From Clostridia bacterium (GTDB taxonomy: Bacteria; Bacillota; Clostridia; Oscillospirales; CAG-272): 64,000 bases of DNA. Where the stretch lies: assembly GCA_017502135.1 (NCBI GenBank), contig JAFVVP010000007.1:1-64000 (forward strand). The letters are read 5' to 3'. Numbering within the stretch: the first letter of the stretch is position 1; every line of letters begins with the position of its first letter. The position numbers and the translations under genes are program-made. A model generated the notes under the pieces. It was not told the DNA's origin, did no database searches, and saw only the letters and a list, made by a program, of their open reading frames with translations. This document shows positions 34,318-43,033 of the stretch, piece after piece.

Positions 34318-34881
34318 ATGGCTACGAAGATTTATATTGATCAGGGGCACAATCCCCGAAATCCCAATGCAGGCGCGGAGGCAAACGGCTACCGCGAGCA
34401 GGATCTCGTGTATGCGATCGGGGTCCGTACTGCGGCGATACTGCGCGCGGCAGGGCTTGACGTGCGTCTTTCCCGTCCCACCGCCGAGACACAGCTCGGC
34501 ACTTCCACGTCATCCTCGCTGATTACCCGCGTGAATGACGCCAATACGTGGGGCGCGGATTACTTCATCAGTCTGCACGCCAACGCATCCGAGATCACGA
34601 GCGCATCCGGCTCGGAGGCGTTCGTTTTCTCGCTGGACAGCGAGGCCACCGCTTTGGCAGAGAATATCTTAACACAGCTGAATTACGCCACGGGGCTTCC
34701 GAATCGCGGTGTAACGGCGCGCACGGGTCTTTACGTGCTCAGGCGTACGCGTATGCCCGCGACGCTGATCGAGCTCGGCTTCATCACCAATCCCTACGAT
34801 GCGGAATTGATGGCTGAGGATCCCGAATCCTTTGCGCGCGGTGTCTCGAACGGTGTTTTGGCCTATCTTGGGATGCTTTGA
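34318..34881 (+). CDS. N-acetylmuramoyl-L-alanine amidase (Amidase_3)
   Basis: The 187-residue protein contains only the zinc amidase domain: DQGHNP (His near 11), an early Glu in the EANGYREQD region, SLHANA (His near 88) and the C-terminal LIELGFITN. It lacks a signal peptide, cell-wall-binding repeats or a spore-coat domain, so it may act inside the developing spore or mother cell, or be released by lysis; this is inference. RBS AAAGGAG is at the right spacing. It converges with trmD with no gap. Confidence 0.9.
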   Translation: MATKIYIDQGHNPRNPNAGAEANGYREQDLVYAIGVRTAAILRAAGLDVRLSRPTAETQLGTSTSSSLITRVNDANTWGADYFISLHANASEITSASGSEAFVFSLDSEATALAENILTQLNYATGLPNRGVTARTGLYVLRRTRMPATLIELGFITNPYDAELMAEDPESFARGVSNGVLAYLGML

Positions 34882-35580
34882 TTACTTTTTCGCTTTTTTC
34901 TGTATCAGATCGGGCCGCCGCTCGGCGGTGATTTTCTCGGACTGTTCCTGCCGCCATTTTTCAATATTGGCGTGATGTCCTGATAAAAGCACGTCCGGTA
35001 CGGCGCGGCCGTGGAACACGGGTGGGCGCGTGTACTGCGGGTACTCGAGAAGATCGTCTTCAAAACTTTCCTTTTCGTGGCATTCAGGGAGCGGGAGCAC
35101 CCCATCAATCAAGCGGCAGACTGCATCGGCTACAAGGCAGGCGGGAACTTCACCGCCGGTGAGAACGAAGTCTCCCACGGAGAGCTCCTCGTCCACGATT
35201 TCGTCGATGATCCGCTGATCGATCCCTTCGTAATGTCCGCAAAGGAGAATGAGCCGATCGTAACTTACAAATTCCTTTGCTATCTCTTGGGTAAACGTCC
35301 GACCGCGGGGGGACAAATACACTACATGGCGTTTCTCGTCGAGGGGGGCGTCGGCGGTGATCGCCGAGTAGCAGTTGTAGATGGGCGGTGCCGCCATGAG
35401 CATACCGCGGCCGCCGCCATACGGCGTGTCGTCCACGCGGTGATGCTTGTCCTCGGAATAATCCCGTATGTTGTGTGCGTGGATTTCCACAATGCCTGCT
35501 TCTCTTGCGCGTCCGATAATGCTTTCTCCGAGAACGGATTCGATAAGCGCGGGGAAGAGCGTCATGATGTCAATGCGCAT
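34882..35580 (-). CDS. trmD: tRNA (guanine37-N1)-methyltransferase
   Basis: The 232-residue SPOUT-class enzyme has YGGGRGM near 55, LCGHYEGIDQR near 113 and GDFVLTGGE near 137, the knot residues that bind SAM. It methylates G37 next to the anticodon to prevent frameshifting. It begins 3 bp after rimM, so the two form one operon. Confidence 0.97.
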   Translation of the reverse strand: MRIDIMTLFPALIESVLGESIIGRAREAGIVEIHAHNIRDYSEDKHHRVDDTPYGGGRGMLMAAPPIYNCYSAITADAPLDEKRHVVYLSPRGRTFTQEIAKEFVSYDRLILLCGHYEGIDQRIIDEIVDEELSVGDFVLTGGEVPACLVADAVCRLIDGVLPLPECHEKESFEDDLLEYPQYTRPPVFHGRAVPDVLLSGHHANIEKWRQEQSEKITAERRPDLIQKKAKK

Positions 35581-35583
35581 TTT

Positions 35584-36117
35584 TTACTCCATCATTCCTT
35601 CAATGAGGCGGACGTATACGCCGGGGGCACAGCCGTCCGTTTCCTCATCAACGGATACTTTTACGATAAATGCGGGGACGGCGGGAATCATAAACGTGCC
35701 GCCGTCCGCTTTTTTGACGGTGTAAAGTTCCTGCACGCCGGCGGTATTCACGTCATCAAGTGTGCCGTAATTCTCACCCGTTTCGGCATCGAGGACGGGG
35801 AGACCGAGCATATCAGCGATAAAGTGCTGTCCCTTGGGCAGACGGATATCGTCGCGGTGGGCATAGAGGAGTTTTCCTTTATAGGGAAGCGCCGCTTCCA
35901 GCGTGTCGATGCCATGAAACCAAATGAGCACCATGGATTTCTGCACGGAGGCGCGGGCGACTTTCCATTCGCGCCATCCGTTGGGTGTGTTAAGAAAGAG
36001 GCGTTTGAGTTTCGTCAGAGCCTCGGGGGAATCTGCGCGGGACTGGAGACGCATGCCGCCCCGCACGCCGTGCGTGCCCACGATTTCGGCACAGTCGAGG
36101 TATTGGTTTTTTTTCAT
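35584..36117 (-). CDS. rimM: 16S rRNA processing protein RimM
   Basis: The 177-residue protein has the RimM N-terminal barrel (CAEIVGTHGVRGGMRL) and a C-terminal PRC-barrel (IADMLGLPVLDAETGENYGTL, then FMIPAVPAFIVKVSVD). It assists 30S assembly near the 3' domain of 16S rRNA. ATG 36117 was chosen because AGGAG lies upstream; a longer frame would run through the promoter. Confidence 0.95.
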   Translation of the reverse strand: MKKNQYLDCAEIVGTHGVRGGMRLQSRADSPEALTKLKRLFLNTPNGWREWKVARASVQKSMVLIWFHGIDTLEAALPYKGKLLYAHRDDIRLPKGQHFIADMLGLPVLDAETGENYGTLDDVNTAGVQELYTVKKADGGTFMIPAVPAFIVKVSVDEETDGCAPGVYVRLIEGMME

Positions 36118-36151
36118 ACGGTTTTTCTCCTCTGTTTTCTCGTATGACAGT

Positions 36152-36180
36152 AGTATATCATAAAATTCAGTTCTGCACAA
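36152..36180 (-). promoter_or_regulatory. promoter of rimM-trmD
   Basis: On the minus strand TTGTGC, 17-bp spacer, TATACT, about 35 bp upstream of the rimM start. Confidence 0.7.
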
Positions 36181-36283
36181 GGAAAATGTGATAGGGGAAA
36201 GCATTTCTTTTGAAAATTTGCCGAAAAAGGACAGCGGGTGAGGCATTGCGCTCTGTTGTTTTTAGTAATTTTTCTTATATCTC

Positions 36284-36312
36284 TTGCGATAAAACCCCTT
36301 TTATGATAGAAT
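36284..36312 (+). promoter_or_regulatory. promoter of the TIM-barrel/deacetylase/uxaC block
   Basis: TTGCGA, 17-bp spacer, TAGAAT, about 33 bp upstream of the ATG at 36346. Confidence 0.6.
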
Positions 36313-36345
36313 GTACTTTAGAAGATGAAAACGGAGGGACGGCCG

Positions 36346-37209
36346 ATGCTTGCGCGTACGATCCTTGCATCCACGGGAACGATCGTGGGGAGAGCGAACA
36401 ATTACGGTACGCATCTCGTAACGGAAATTTTGCCGGCGCTCATAGACGAAAAACTGATCGCGGGCGGAGAACTCATGATGCTGAACGCCTACTACGAGCG
36501 TCTCACAGACGTGGCAACAGAATGGACTGCTGCCGGCATTCCGTTTCCCGTGATTCACTGTGAAAAGGACGTGGGCACGCTTATTTCCGACGCCGGTGCT
36601 TTTTACGCTGTCGGAAACGTGGATGAAGCCGAAACTGCGCACTCGCGTGCACTTGAACTCTTCCGTCTGAACTGTGAGATGGGTGCTCTCGTTCGTTCGT
36701 CCCGTATGGTGATCCACCTTTGGGGCGGGCTGAATTCGGATCGGTATATCTCCTCAAACATAGAGATTTTAAGCGAACTCTGTAATATTATTCGTCCGTA
36801 CGGTATCAGGCTGCTTATAGAGAATGTCCCGTCCGCACTCACCGATCCACTAATCAATTGGAAAAAGCTTCTGCCGTACTGCCCCGAGATCGGATTCGTT
36901 TTCGATACGCGTTTCGGCAATCTCCACAGACAGATTGACGCGACTTTGTCGGACGGCGCGATCGTGCCGTACATAGAGCATGTTCATATAAGCGACCACG
37001 TGGGCGCCGAGAGGGATTTCTCCAGCCTGCGGCCGATTTTGCATCCCGGTGAGGGCATGATCGATTTTGATTCCATCGCGCGAAAACTGAATGAAATCAG
37101 ATACGAAAGCACCGTAACGCTCGAATCCCCCGTGATCAAAGAGGGCGGTGCGGACGGAGGAAAACTCCGTCGGACGCTTATCTACCTTAACCGATTACTT
37201 CTTTCTTGA
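36346..37209 (+). CDS. sugar phosphate isomerase/epimerase-like TIM-barrel protein
   Basis: The 287-residue protein fits the AP-endonuclease-2-like TIM barrel. Metal ligands are suggested by LLIENVPSA (Glu), VFDTRFGNLHRQ and IEHVHISDH. Such enzymes isomerise or epimerise sugars, or cleave inositol derivatives. ATG 36346 follows GGAGGG. The next gene starts 14 bp later and uxaC soon after, so a role in uronate or sugar-acid use is likely; the exact substrate is unknown. Confidence 0.82.
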   Translation: MLARTILASTGTIVGRANNYGTHLVTEILPALIDEKLIAGGELMMLNAYYERLTDVATEWTAAGIPFPVIHCEKDVGTLISDAGAFYAVGNVDEAETAHSRALELFRLNCEMGALVRSSRMVIHLWGGLNSDRYISSNIEILSELCNIIRPYGIRLLIENVPSALTDPLINWKKLLPYCPEIGFVFDTRFGNLHRQIDATLSDGAIVPYIEHVHISDHVGAERDFSSLRPILHPGEGMIDFDSIARKLNEIRYESTVTLESPVIKEGGADGGKLRRTLIYLNRLLLS

Positions 37210-37222
37210 AAGGATTGTTTTT

Positions 37223-38179
37223 ATGAAACATATTGACGTGAAATTCTTCCCCGGATGGACGAGAAAAGCAATTACGTTTTCGATCGACGACGGAAAAGTC
37301 GAGTGGGACAGAAAGTTTCTCGATATCGTAAGACCGCACGGGATTCTCGGCACGTTTAATCTTAACGATACAAACAGAGCAAGCGCCGAAGAATACCGCG
37401 CGTTGTACCACGGGTACGAGATTGCAAACCACTGTAAACACCATCCGCTCATTTTCAGGGAGGATATCGAATACAAATTCTCGGACGAGCCGTTTGACAA
37501 AATGGAATCGTCCGTGGAATACGTCTACAAAACGGACGTGCCCCACGTATACATGATGCACTATTCGCTATATCTCGAAGATAAAACGAAGTATCCGAAA
37601 CCGGGCGGCTGGCATTGGATCACGGATAAAGAGCATTATATTGAGTTTTTGGATGAGGCGAAAGCGGATTTGGAGAAAGTATTCGGCAAGGACAGCGTCC
37701 GGGGATTTGCGTGGCCGTACGGAAAGCAGTCTTGTGAGTCTGTGGTCGCGTATCTGAAAAAGGAATACTATCATGCCCGAAAGAGCGGGATTACGCTTGA
37801 TAAGACGGGATTCGCACTCCCCCCGGACCGTCTGGGCTGGCAGTTAAACGCGAGATACTCGAATCTTCTCGAAGTCGCCGAGCTTTACGAAAAGTATCCG
37901 GACGACGGGGAACTGAAGCTTTTCTCGTTTGGTGCGCATTCCATAGATTACGAAACGGGAAACCATTGGGGTGATCTCGAAACATTTGCGAAAACATACG
38001 GCGATCGGCCGAACGATTATTACTACGCTGCGGTCGGCGATATTTTCGCGTATGCCGACGCTGTGCGATCGGTTGAAATTACAGATACCGAGATAAAAAA
38101 TCCCACGGATACGACGCTTTATATTAAGATCGACGGCGAGCGCGTCCTGCTGGCGCCGCACGCGACGACAGCACTTTGA
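37223..38179 (+). CDS. polysaccharide deacetylase-like (NodB-type) protein
   Basis: The 318-residue protein has the NodB metal-site pattern: SIDDG near 23, EIANHCKHH near 66-74, and a later WPYGKQS block. There is no signal peptide, so it probably acts in the cytosol. The C-terminal 30 residues (IEITDTEI onward) look like a small beta domain. RBS AAAGGA precedes ATG 37223. Position between the isomerase and uxaC suggests deacetylation of a sugar or oligosaccharide before uronate breakdown. Confidence 0.78.
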   Translation: MKHIDVKFFPGWTRKAITFSIDDGKVEWDRKFLDIVRPHGILGTFNLNDTNRASAEEYRALYHGYEIANHCKHHPLIFREDIEYKFSDEPFDKMESSVEYVYKTDVPHVYMMHYSLYLEDKTKYPKPGGWHWITDKEHYIEFLDEAKADLEKVFGKDSVRGFAWPYGKQSCESVVAYLKKEYYHARKSGITLDKTGFALPPDRLGWQLNARYSNLLEVAELYEKYPDDGELKLFSFGAHSIDYETGNHWGDLETFAKTYGDRPNDYYYAAVGDIFAYADAVRSVEITDTEIKNPTDTTLYIKIDGERVLLAPHATTAL

Positions 38180-38231
38180 AACACATAAGGAACAAGCATA
38201 TAAATCAGTATTAAATTTTACGGAGGACAGT

Positions 38232-39650
38232 ATGAAACCGTTTCTTAACGAGGATTTTCTTTTGAAGACGGAGGTGGCCCGTGAGCTCTTCCACAATTAC
38301 GCAGAAAAACTGCCGATCATTGATTATCATTGCCACATCAATCCGAAGGAGATCGCCGAGGACAGACAGTATTCGAATATTACCGAGCTGTGGCTCGGCG
38401 GCGATCACTACAAGTGGCGCGCTATCCGCTCGGCGGGTGTTGAAGAAAAATACATCACCGGCGACGCCTCCGATTACGAAAAGTTTAAGGCGTACGCGGC
38501 CGTTATGCCGTCGCTCATCGGCAACCCCTTGTATCACTGGACACATCTGGAACTTCAGCGGTATTTCGACTGTGATCTCATTCTGAGCGCGGACACCGCC
38601 GACGAGATCTGGAAACTCACTGCGGAAAAACTCGCTTCCCCCGAGATGTCCGCCCGCAATCTCATCCGCAGATCGAACGTCGATCTCCTTTGCACGACGG
38701 ACGATCCGGCAGACTCCCTTGAGTGGCACGCCGTTCTTGCCAAGGATGATACGTTTAAGACGAGAGTGCTTCCTGCATTCCGTCCCGATAAGTGCTTCAA
38801 CATCAATAAGCCCGGTCTCGCCGCGTATTATAAGAAACTGGGCGAAGCCGCAGGTGTGGAGATCACCGATCTCAGGTCTCTAAAGGAAGCCCTCGTTTCC
38901 CGTATTGCGTTTTTCGATTCGATGGGCTGCCGCACGTCCGATCACGGACTTGATGAGTTTCCCATGTTCGTTGAGCCGAATGAATACGCGGCGGGCGAGG
39001 CGATGAAAGCAGCGCTTGCCTCCGACGGCAAGGACGTTACCGCCGAGCAGCTCTCCGTTTTCAAGTGTGAGATGCTCGCATTCCTCGCCGGCGAATACAA
39101 AAAATACGGCTGGGTCATGCAGATCCATGCGGGTGTATGGCGCAACACCAACGAGGTCATGTACAAAAAACTCGGTCCCGATACCGGTTTTGATACGATC
39201 GGCGGCAACAATATTACCGATTTTGCCAAACTGTTTGATCTTATGGCAAAGAAGAACGCGCTGCCGCGGACGATCCTCTATTCGATCGATCCGTCTGACA
39301 ACGCCGCGATCGGTACGCTTCTCGGATGCTTCCAGACGTCCGGCGACGGATATCCTCTTATGATGCAGGGAAGCGCTTGGTGGTTCAACGATACGTATGA
39401 CGGCATGCGCGCGCAGATGAAGCAGTTCGCGAATCTCTCCTGCTTTGGAAAATTCCTCGGCATGCTTACCGACTCGCGCAGTTTTACTTCGTATCCGCGC
39501 CACGAGTATTTCCGACGCATCCTTTGCGATCTGATCGGGCAGTGGGTGGAGGATGGCATGTATCCCTGTGATATGGATGCTCTCGCTCAGCTTGTGTGCG
39601 ATATCTGCTATAACAATACGAAGAATTTCTTTGGATTTAAGGTGGTTTAA
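38232..39650 (+). CDS. uxaC: glucuronate isomerase
   Basis: The 472-residue protein has the UxaC amidohydrolase fold with IIDYHCHINP near 32, LLCTTDDPADS near 155, VMQIHAGVWRNTN near 292 and a conserved C-terminal DICYNNTKNFFGF. It converts glucuronate to fructuronate and galacturonate to tagaturonate. Length is normal. No uxuA, uxuB or kdgA is in the window, so the rest of the path lies elsewhere. A terminator follows at 39659. Confidence 0.95.
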   Translation: MKPFLNEDFLLKTEVARELFHNYAEKLPIIDYHCHINPKEIAEDRQYSNITELWLGGDHYKWRAIRSAGVEEKYITGDASDYEKFKAYAAVMPSLIGNPLYHWTHLELQRYFDCDLILSADTADEIWKLTAEKLASPEMSARNLIRRSNVDLLCTTDDPADSLEWHAVLAKDDTFKTRVLPAFRPDKCFNINKPGLAAYYKKLGEAAGVEITDLRSLKEALVSRIAFFDSMGCRTSDHGLDEFPMFVEPNEYAAGEAMKAALASDGKDVTAEQLSVFKCEMLAFLAGEYKKYGWVMQIHAGVWRNTNEVMYKKLGPDTGFDTIGGNNITDFAKLFDLMAKKNALPRTILYSIDPSDNAAIGTLLGCFQTSGDGYPLMMQGSAWWFNDTYDGMRAQMKQFANLSCFGKFLGMLTDSRSFTSYPRHEYFRRILCDLIGQWVEDGMYPCDMDALAQLVCDICYNNTKNFFGFKVV

Positions 39651-39658
39651 GTGAACGT

Positions 39659-39682
39659 ACGCCCGCGGTTTTCCGCGGGCGT
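39659..39682 (+). terminator. terminator after uxaC
   Basis: A GC-rich stem ACGCCCGCGG / CCGCGGGCGT is followed by GTTT. Confidence 0.75.
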
Positions 39683-39714
39683 GTTTCGTGAATCGGTATG
39701 GAGAGGAACCTTTT

Positions 39715-40632
39715 ATGAAGATATACGCGCCTAAGTACTATAAAGCATTTAAATGCACCGCCGATGCCTGCTCGCATTCCTGCTGTATGGGCTGGGAGAT
39801 CGACGTGGATGCAGATTCCATGAGAAAATACGCCGCTTGCACCGCGCCGTATGCGGGGGAAATACTTTCAAGTATAGATATGAGTGAAACGCCGCATTTT
39901 CGGCTTTTGGAGGATGAGCGCTGTCCGCATTTGGATGATACGGGTCTTTGCCGCATTATTTGTAATCTTGGGGAAGAATATCTTACGGATATCTGCCGTG
40001 AGCATCCGCGGTTTTACGTCGATACGATCCGTCGAAAAGAGGTTGGCATCGGCGCTTCGTGCGAGGAGGCGTGCCGACTGATTCTCACCTCCGATATGTA
40101 TGACGTATTTGAAGAGATCGGTGAAGTGCCGGATGAGCCCGTAGAGACAGAGGGGAATTTTGATGCGGGTTTTCATCGGACACGGATATACGGTATACTT
40201 TCCGATGATACGGTTTTGTACCCGAAAAGATTGGAAAAAATATCCTCGGAATATGGCGTAACGCCGCGTCTTCTGTCCGATGACGAATGGAGAGAGGAAC
40301 TATCGGGACTTGAATATCTCAAGGCGGCACATAAGCAATGGTTTAGTGCCTATTCTTCCGATCTTTCGACTCCTTCGGAAGATGAAAAACTTCTTGAGCG
40401 TGCGCTTGCTTATTTCATTTTCCGCCATTGTTCCGGTGCACGGGAGGAGAACGAGTTTCGTTTATTTCTCGGATTTTGCTTGTTTATGGAACGGCTCTTT
40501 TCATCTTTAATAAAATTCGGGGAAGCGAATACTTTATCTGACCGGATCAAGCTTTTGCGGACGGTGTCGGAGGAAATCGAATATTCCGAGGAGAATACGG
40601 AGAAAATAAAAACAGTATTCGCGTTTATATAA
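39715..40632 (+). CDS. flagellin lysine-N-methylase-like (FliB) protein
   Basis: The 305-residue protein has the Cys-rich N-terminus typical of FliB (TADACSHSCCMGWEI near 18-32, and later CPHLDDTGLCRIICNLG, CREHPRF, CEEACRL) that suggests a Fe-S cluster. FliB methylates lysines of flagellin in Salmonella, but many Clostridia carry homologues without flagella genes nearby, and none are in this window. ATG 39715 follows GGAGAGGAA. It is monocistronic. Confidence 0.85.
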   Translation: MKIYAPKYYKAFKCTADACSHSCCMGWEIDVDADSMRKYAACTAPYAGEILSSIDMSETPHFRLLEDERCPHLDDTGLCRIICNLGEEYLTDICREHPRFYVDTIRRKEVGIGASCEEACRLILTSDMYDVFEEIGEVPDEPVETEGNFDAGFHRTRIYGILSDDTVLYPKRLEKISSEYGVTPRLLSDDEWREELSGLEYLKAAHKQWFSAYSSDLSTPSEDEKLLERALAYFIFRHCSGAREENEFRLFLGFCLFMERLFSSLIKFGEANTLSDRIKLLRTVSEEIEYSEENTEKIKTVFAFI

Positions 40633-40701
40633 ACGTATAATATCCACCGGATGAAACGCTTTCCTTTTTTAAAAGTGAACAAATGATGAAATAACAAAAA
40701 A

Positions 40702-40792
40702 CTCCCATTCATAAATGATACATCAGTGAAAATAATAATAGCAGAGGACGCGAGAGCGTACCTCGATGATATAGATGAATCAAAAATGGGAG
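40702..40792 (+). promoter_or_regulatory. inverted repeat that may hide the SASP ribosome binding site
   Basis: CTCCCATTCAT (40702-40712) is complementary to ATGAAT (40775-40780) and ATGGGAG (40786-40792). GGGAG (40788-40792) is the ribosome binding site of the SASP gene. Folding would sequester it. The region between is AT-rich and may contain the sporulation promoter. Confidence 0.4.
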
Positions 40793-40801
40793 ACAAAAAC
40801 A

Positions 40802-40999
40802 ATGGCTAGTAACAAGACACTCGTGCCCGAAGCAAAGGCAGCACTTGATCAGTTCAAGATGCAGGCGGCAAGCGAAGTTGGTGTAACCTTGAATCAGGGT
40901 TATAATGGCGACCTCACTTCCCGTCAGGCAGGTTCCATCGGCGGCCAGATGGTCAAGAAGATGGTTGAGAAGTACGAGAACGAACTGAAGACGAAATAA
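40802..40999 (+). CDS. alpha/beta-type small acid-soluble spore protein
   Basis: The 65-residue protein has the SASP pattern: LVPEAKAALDQFKMQAASEVGV near 7-28, then YNGDLTSRQAGSIGGQMVKKMVE near 33-55, including the germination protease site region (EVGV). It binds and protects DNA in dormant spores. ATG 40802 gives the normal family N-terminus; an in-frame ATG at 40775 would add nine unusual residues. It is direct evidence that the organism forms spores. A strong terminator follows. Confidence 0.95.
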   Translation: MASNKTLVPEAKAALDQFKMQAASEVGVTLNQGYNGDLTSRQAGSIGGQMVKKMVEKYENELKTK

Positions 41000-41014
41000 G
41001 AATCTTCAAAAGAG

Positions 41015-41047
41015 GAATCGGGAAGCGAATGCTTCCCGATTCTTTTT
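41015..41047 (+). terminator. intrinsic terminator of the SASP gene
   Basis: A perfect 12-bp stem GAATCGGGAAGC / GCTTCCCGATTC is followed by TTTTT. Confidence 0.92.
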
Positions 41048-41054
41048 CTTAAAA

Positions 41055-41087
41055 CGAAAAGCACAGCCGCCCGGGGGCGGCTGTGCT
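41055..41087 (-). terminator. intrinsic terminator of the CBM9-like gene
   Basis: A stem AGCACAGCCGCC / GGCGGCTGTGCT on the minus strand is followed by TTTCGTTTT. Confidence 0.85.
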
Positions 41088-41123
41088 CTATGTAGTTATG
41101 CGTATGAGGAGCAAGAACGCGTC

Positions 41124-42065
41124 TTAGGCTTTCTTCTTGGAAACAACAACTGCAACAACAACGATTGCGATTACTGCAACAGCAGCGATGGCAATGTAAA
41201 CGGGCAGCATGTTTGCTTCTGCATCATCTTCCGTAGCCTCGGTCGTAGCCTCGGTCGTAGCTTCAGTTGTAGCTTCAGTTGTAGCTTCGGTCGTAGCCTC
41301 GGTCGTAGCCTCAGTCGTAGCCTCAGTCGTAGCTTCCGTGGTGGCCTCGGTGAGATCCTTGTTTACGGTCAGGGTGTAGAGAACAGGAGTGGTAATGCCT
41401 TCATCTGCATCCTGAGTAGGAACCCAGGTAACGTTGTGCGTGTATGGTTTCGGAGTAATGCCTGCACCGTCAGCGTTGAGGTCGTTAACCTGTACCTTGA
41501 GACCGAACTTGCCGGTTTCATCGAGGTTAAAGATACCGGTGCGCGGTACTGCAATTTCTACAATAAAGCCGGTATCGGTAGCAACAACCTTGTACTTGAT
41601 AGTAGAAAAATCGTAGAGAGCTTCAGTTTCGGCCATGCTCCAAAGGCGCTTGCCGAATGCGTCCACGGAAACCTTTGCGGCGGTCTTGCCGTCGACACGG
41701 AGCTTGAACTCGATACAGTCGGAGCGATACGGGTTGGTGCCGGACATATAGTCGTCCGAAGGAGCAACGAGGTCGTCATCCTTTACTTCTGCAGCGAGGT
41801 AGATGTAATCTGCATCGTACAGAGCGTAGGCGGTAGCGGACATAGTCTTATCCCAGTAGGGTGCGTGATTTGCGAGACCGTTTTCCTGGTCGCCGCCGGC
41901 GATGATGGTGAGGGAAGCCTTGTAGATATCGTCGATCTGACCGTCGAGTACGGGAGTACCCTGGTTAACGGTACCGGTAGCATTCTGAGCGGCGCTTACA
42001 GCGGTAACGCCCAGGATCGCCAGCATCATGCATGCGGCGAGGAGTGCACAAGTAATTCTTTTCAT
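41124..42065 (-). CDS. surface-anchored protein with CBM9-like domain and TEAT repeats
   Basis: The 313-residue protein has a signal peptide (1-25), a family 9 carbohydrate-binding-like domain (about 35-235, with YIYLAAEVKDDDL and SDCIEFKLRV), a spacer of about ten tandem TEAT units (about 238-280), a transmembrane helix and a KKK tail. It is displayed on the membrane and probably binds a polysaccharide. It lacks an LPxTG motif. It is monocistronic with its own promoter and terminator. Confidence 0.85.
   Translation of the reverse strand: MKRITCALLAACMMLAILGVTAVSAAQNATGTVNQGTPVLDGQIDDIYKASLTIIAGGDQENGLANHAPYWDKTMSATAYALYDADYIYLAAEVKDDDLVAPSDDYMSGTNPYRSDCIEFKLRVDGKTAAKVSVDAFGKRLWSMAETEALYDFSTIKYKVVATDTGFIVEIAVPRTGIFNLDETGKFGLKVQVNDLNADGAGITPKPYTHNVTWVPTQDADEGITTPVLYTLTVNKDLTEATTEATTEATTEATTEATTEATTEATTEATTEATTEATEDDAEANMLPVYIAIAAVAVIAIVVVAVVVSKKKA
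41229..41349 (-). repeat. 12-bp tandem repeats encoding the TEAT spacer
   Basis: About ten imperfect copies of a 12-bp unit (GCCTCGGTCGTA and variants on the plus strand). Copy number of such repeats often varies between strains by slippage. Confidence 0.85.
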
Positions 42066-42175
42066 AGTAGTTTCCTTCCTTGAAAAAATCTGATTTGAAC
42101 GGTACCGAATAGGGATAAACGCTCCCGATTCGCTACACTTAAAACCTTATGGAAAAAATGTTTCCCAACGATAAC

Positions 42176-42204
42176 ATTTTACCATATGTGTATATAAAAA
42201 TCAA
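42176..42204 (-). promoter_or_regulatory. promoter of the CBM9-like gene
   Basis: On the minus strand TTGATT, 17-bp spacer, TAAAAT, with an untranslated leader of about 105 nt. Confidence 0.6.
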
Positions 42205-42279
42205 CATAAATTTTGTACAAATTTCTAGAAATTTTTTGTGGGAGAAGACGAATTTTCAAATTTCAGACAAAATAAAAAC

Positions 42280-42308
42280 TTGAAAAAAGGAGGAGGGTGT
42301 GATATACT
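42280..42308 (+). promoter_or_regulatory. promoter of queT
   Basis: TTGAAA, 17-bp spacer, TATACT, about 8 bp upstream of the preQ1 aptamer. Confidence 0.75.
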
Positions 42309-42315
42309 TATGCTC

Positions 42316-42358
42316 GGTGAGTTCGAAACCTTCCTCACCTTAAACAAAACTAAAGGAG
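42316..42358 (+). promoter_or_regulatory. preQ1-I riboswitch
   Basis: The aptamer has the stem GGTGAG / CTCACC, the loop GTTCGAAACCTTC, and the A-rich tail AAACAAAACTAA that forms the pseudoknot. The tail runs straight into AGGAG, the ribosome binding site of queT, so ligand binding should block translation. The layout matches the small preQ1-I class controlling queuosine precursor uptake. Confidence 0.88.
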
Positions 42359-42364
42359 AAACCT

Positions 42365-42850
42365 ATGCAACGCACGAAGAAAATCCGTTTTCTGGCCTAC
42401 GCCGCCATTACCTCTGCACTGTACGTCGTTCTCACGTTTCTGTCCTCCGCTTTCGGACTTGCGAGCGGAGTCATTCAGATTCGTCTCTCTGAAGCCTTGA
42501 CCGTTTTGCCTGCGTTTACCCCTGCTGCGATCCCCGGTGTATTTATCGGTTGCCTTTTGTCCAATCTCTTGACGGGCTGTCTGCCTTGGGATGTGGTGTT
42601 CGGCTCGCTCGCATCGCTGATCGGTTCGCTCGGTACGTATTTCCTTCGAAAAAAAGGGAAGTGGACGGCGCCTATCCCGCCAATTCTTTCAAACGCCATC
42701 ATCGTGCCGCTGGTGCTCCAAAAGGTATACGGCGTGCCGGATTCGTATCCGTTTCTTGTACTTACGGTGGGAATCGGTGAGATCATAGCCGCGGGTATCC
42801 TTGGCATGGTGGTGCACCGCATCGTTGCCCGCACAAATCTCTTCAAATAA
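42365..42850 (+). CDS. queT: QueT family queuosine precursor transporter
   Basis: The 161-residue integral membrane protein has five or six helices and the QueT features IRLSEALTVLPAFTPAAIPG near 39 and LLSNLLTGCLPWDVVFGSLASLIGS near 64. It is an S component likely imports preQ1 or queuine with an energy-coupling factor module encoded elsewhere. A preQ1-I riboswitch in its leader supports the assignment. No queuosine synthesis genes are in the window. Confidence 0.93.
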   Translation: MQRTKKIRFLAYAAITSALYVVLTFLSSAFGLASGVIQIRLSEALTVLPAFTPAAIPGVFIGCLLSNLLTGCLPWDVVFGSLASLIGSLGTYFLRKKGKWTAPIPPILSNAIIVPLVLQKVYGVPDSYPFLVLTVGIGEIIAAGILGMVVHRIVARTNLFK

Positions 42851-42860
42851 TGTAATAGTA

Positions 42861-42896
42861 AAAGCGCATATCCGAATGCGGATACGCGCTTTGTTT
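42861..42896 (+). terminator. intrinsic terminator of queT
   Basis: Stem AAAGCGCaTATCCG / CGGATAcGCGCTTT is followed by GTTTTG. Confidence 0.85.
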
Positions 42897-42904
42897 TGTT
42901 TTGT

Positions 42905-43006
42905 TCCAACTCGAAGGATTTATGCCGGACTTCGGAAAAAGTCGGTCGGCAAAGCCGATTCAAAGCGGTTGGGGCCCGCTTTGAAAGACTTTTTCGCCGA
43001 GTTGGA
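42905..43006. repeat. 102-bp imperfect inverted repeat
   Basis: TCCAACTCG (42905) pairs with CGAGTTGGA (42998-43006), with inner arms CGGAAAAAGTC / GACTTTTTCG and TCAAAGCGG / CCGCTTTGA and a further small hairpin. TCCAACTCGAAGG also recurs at 43038-43050, at the 3' end of the ABC gene. It may be a repetitive extragenic palindrome or a gene-end duplication. Confidence 0.5.
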
Positions 43007-43033
43007 CAACTGTCCTTCAATTATAGATAAGGC

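Noticed and set aside
41229..41349. Regular 12-bp repeats as a possible CRISPR array
   Set aside because: They have no spacers, are in frame, and encode the TEAT tandem repeat of a surface protein.
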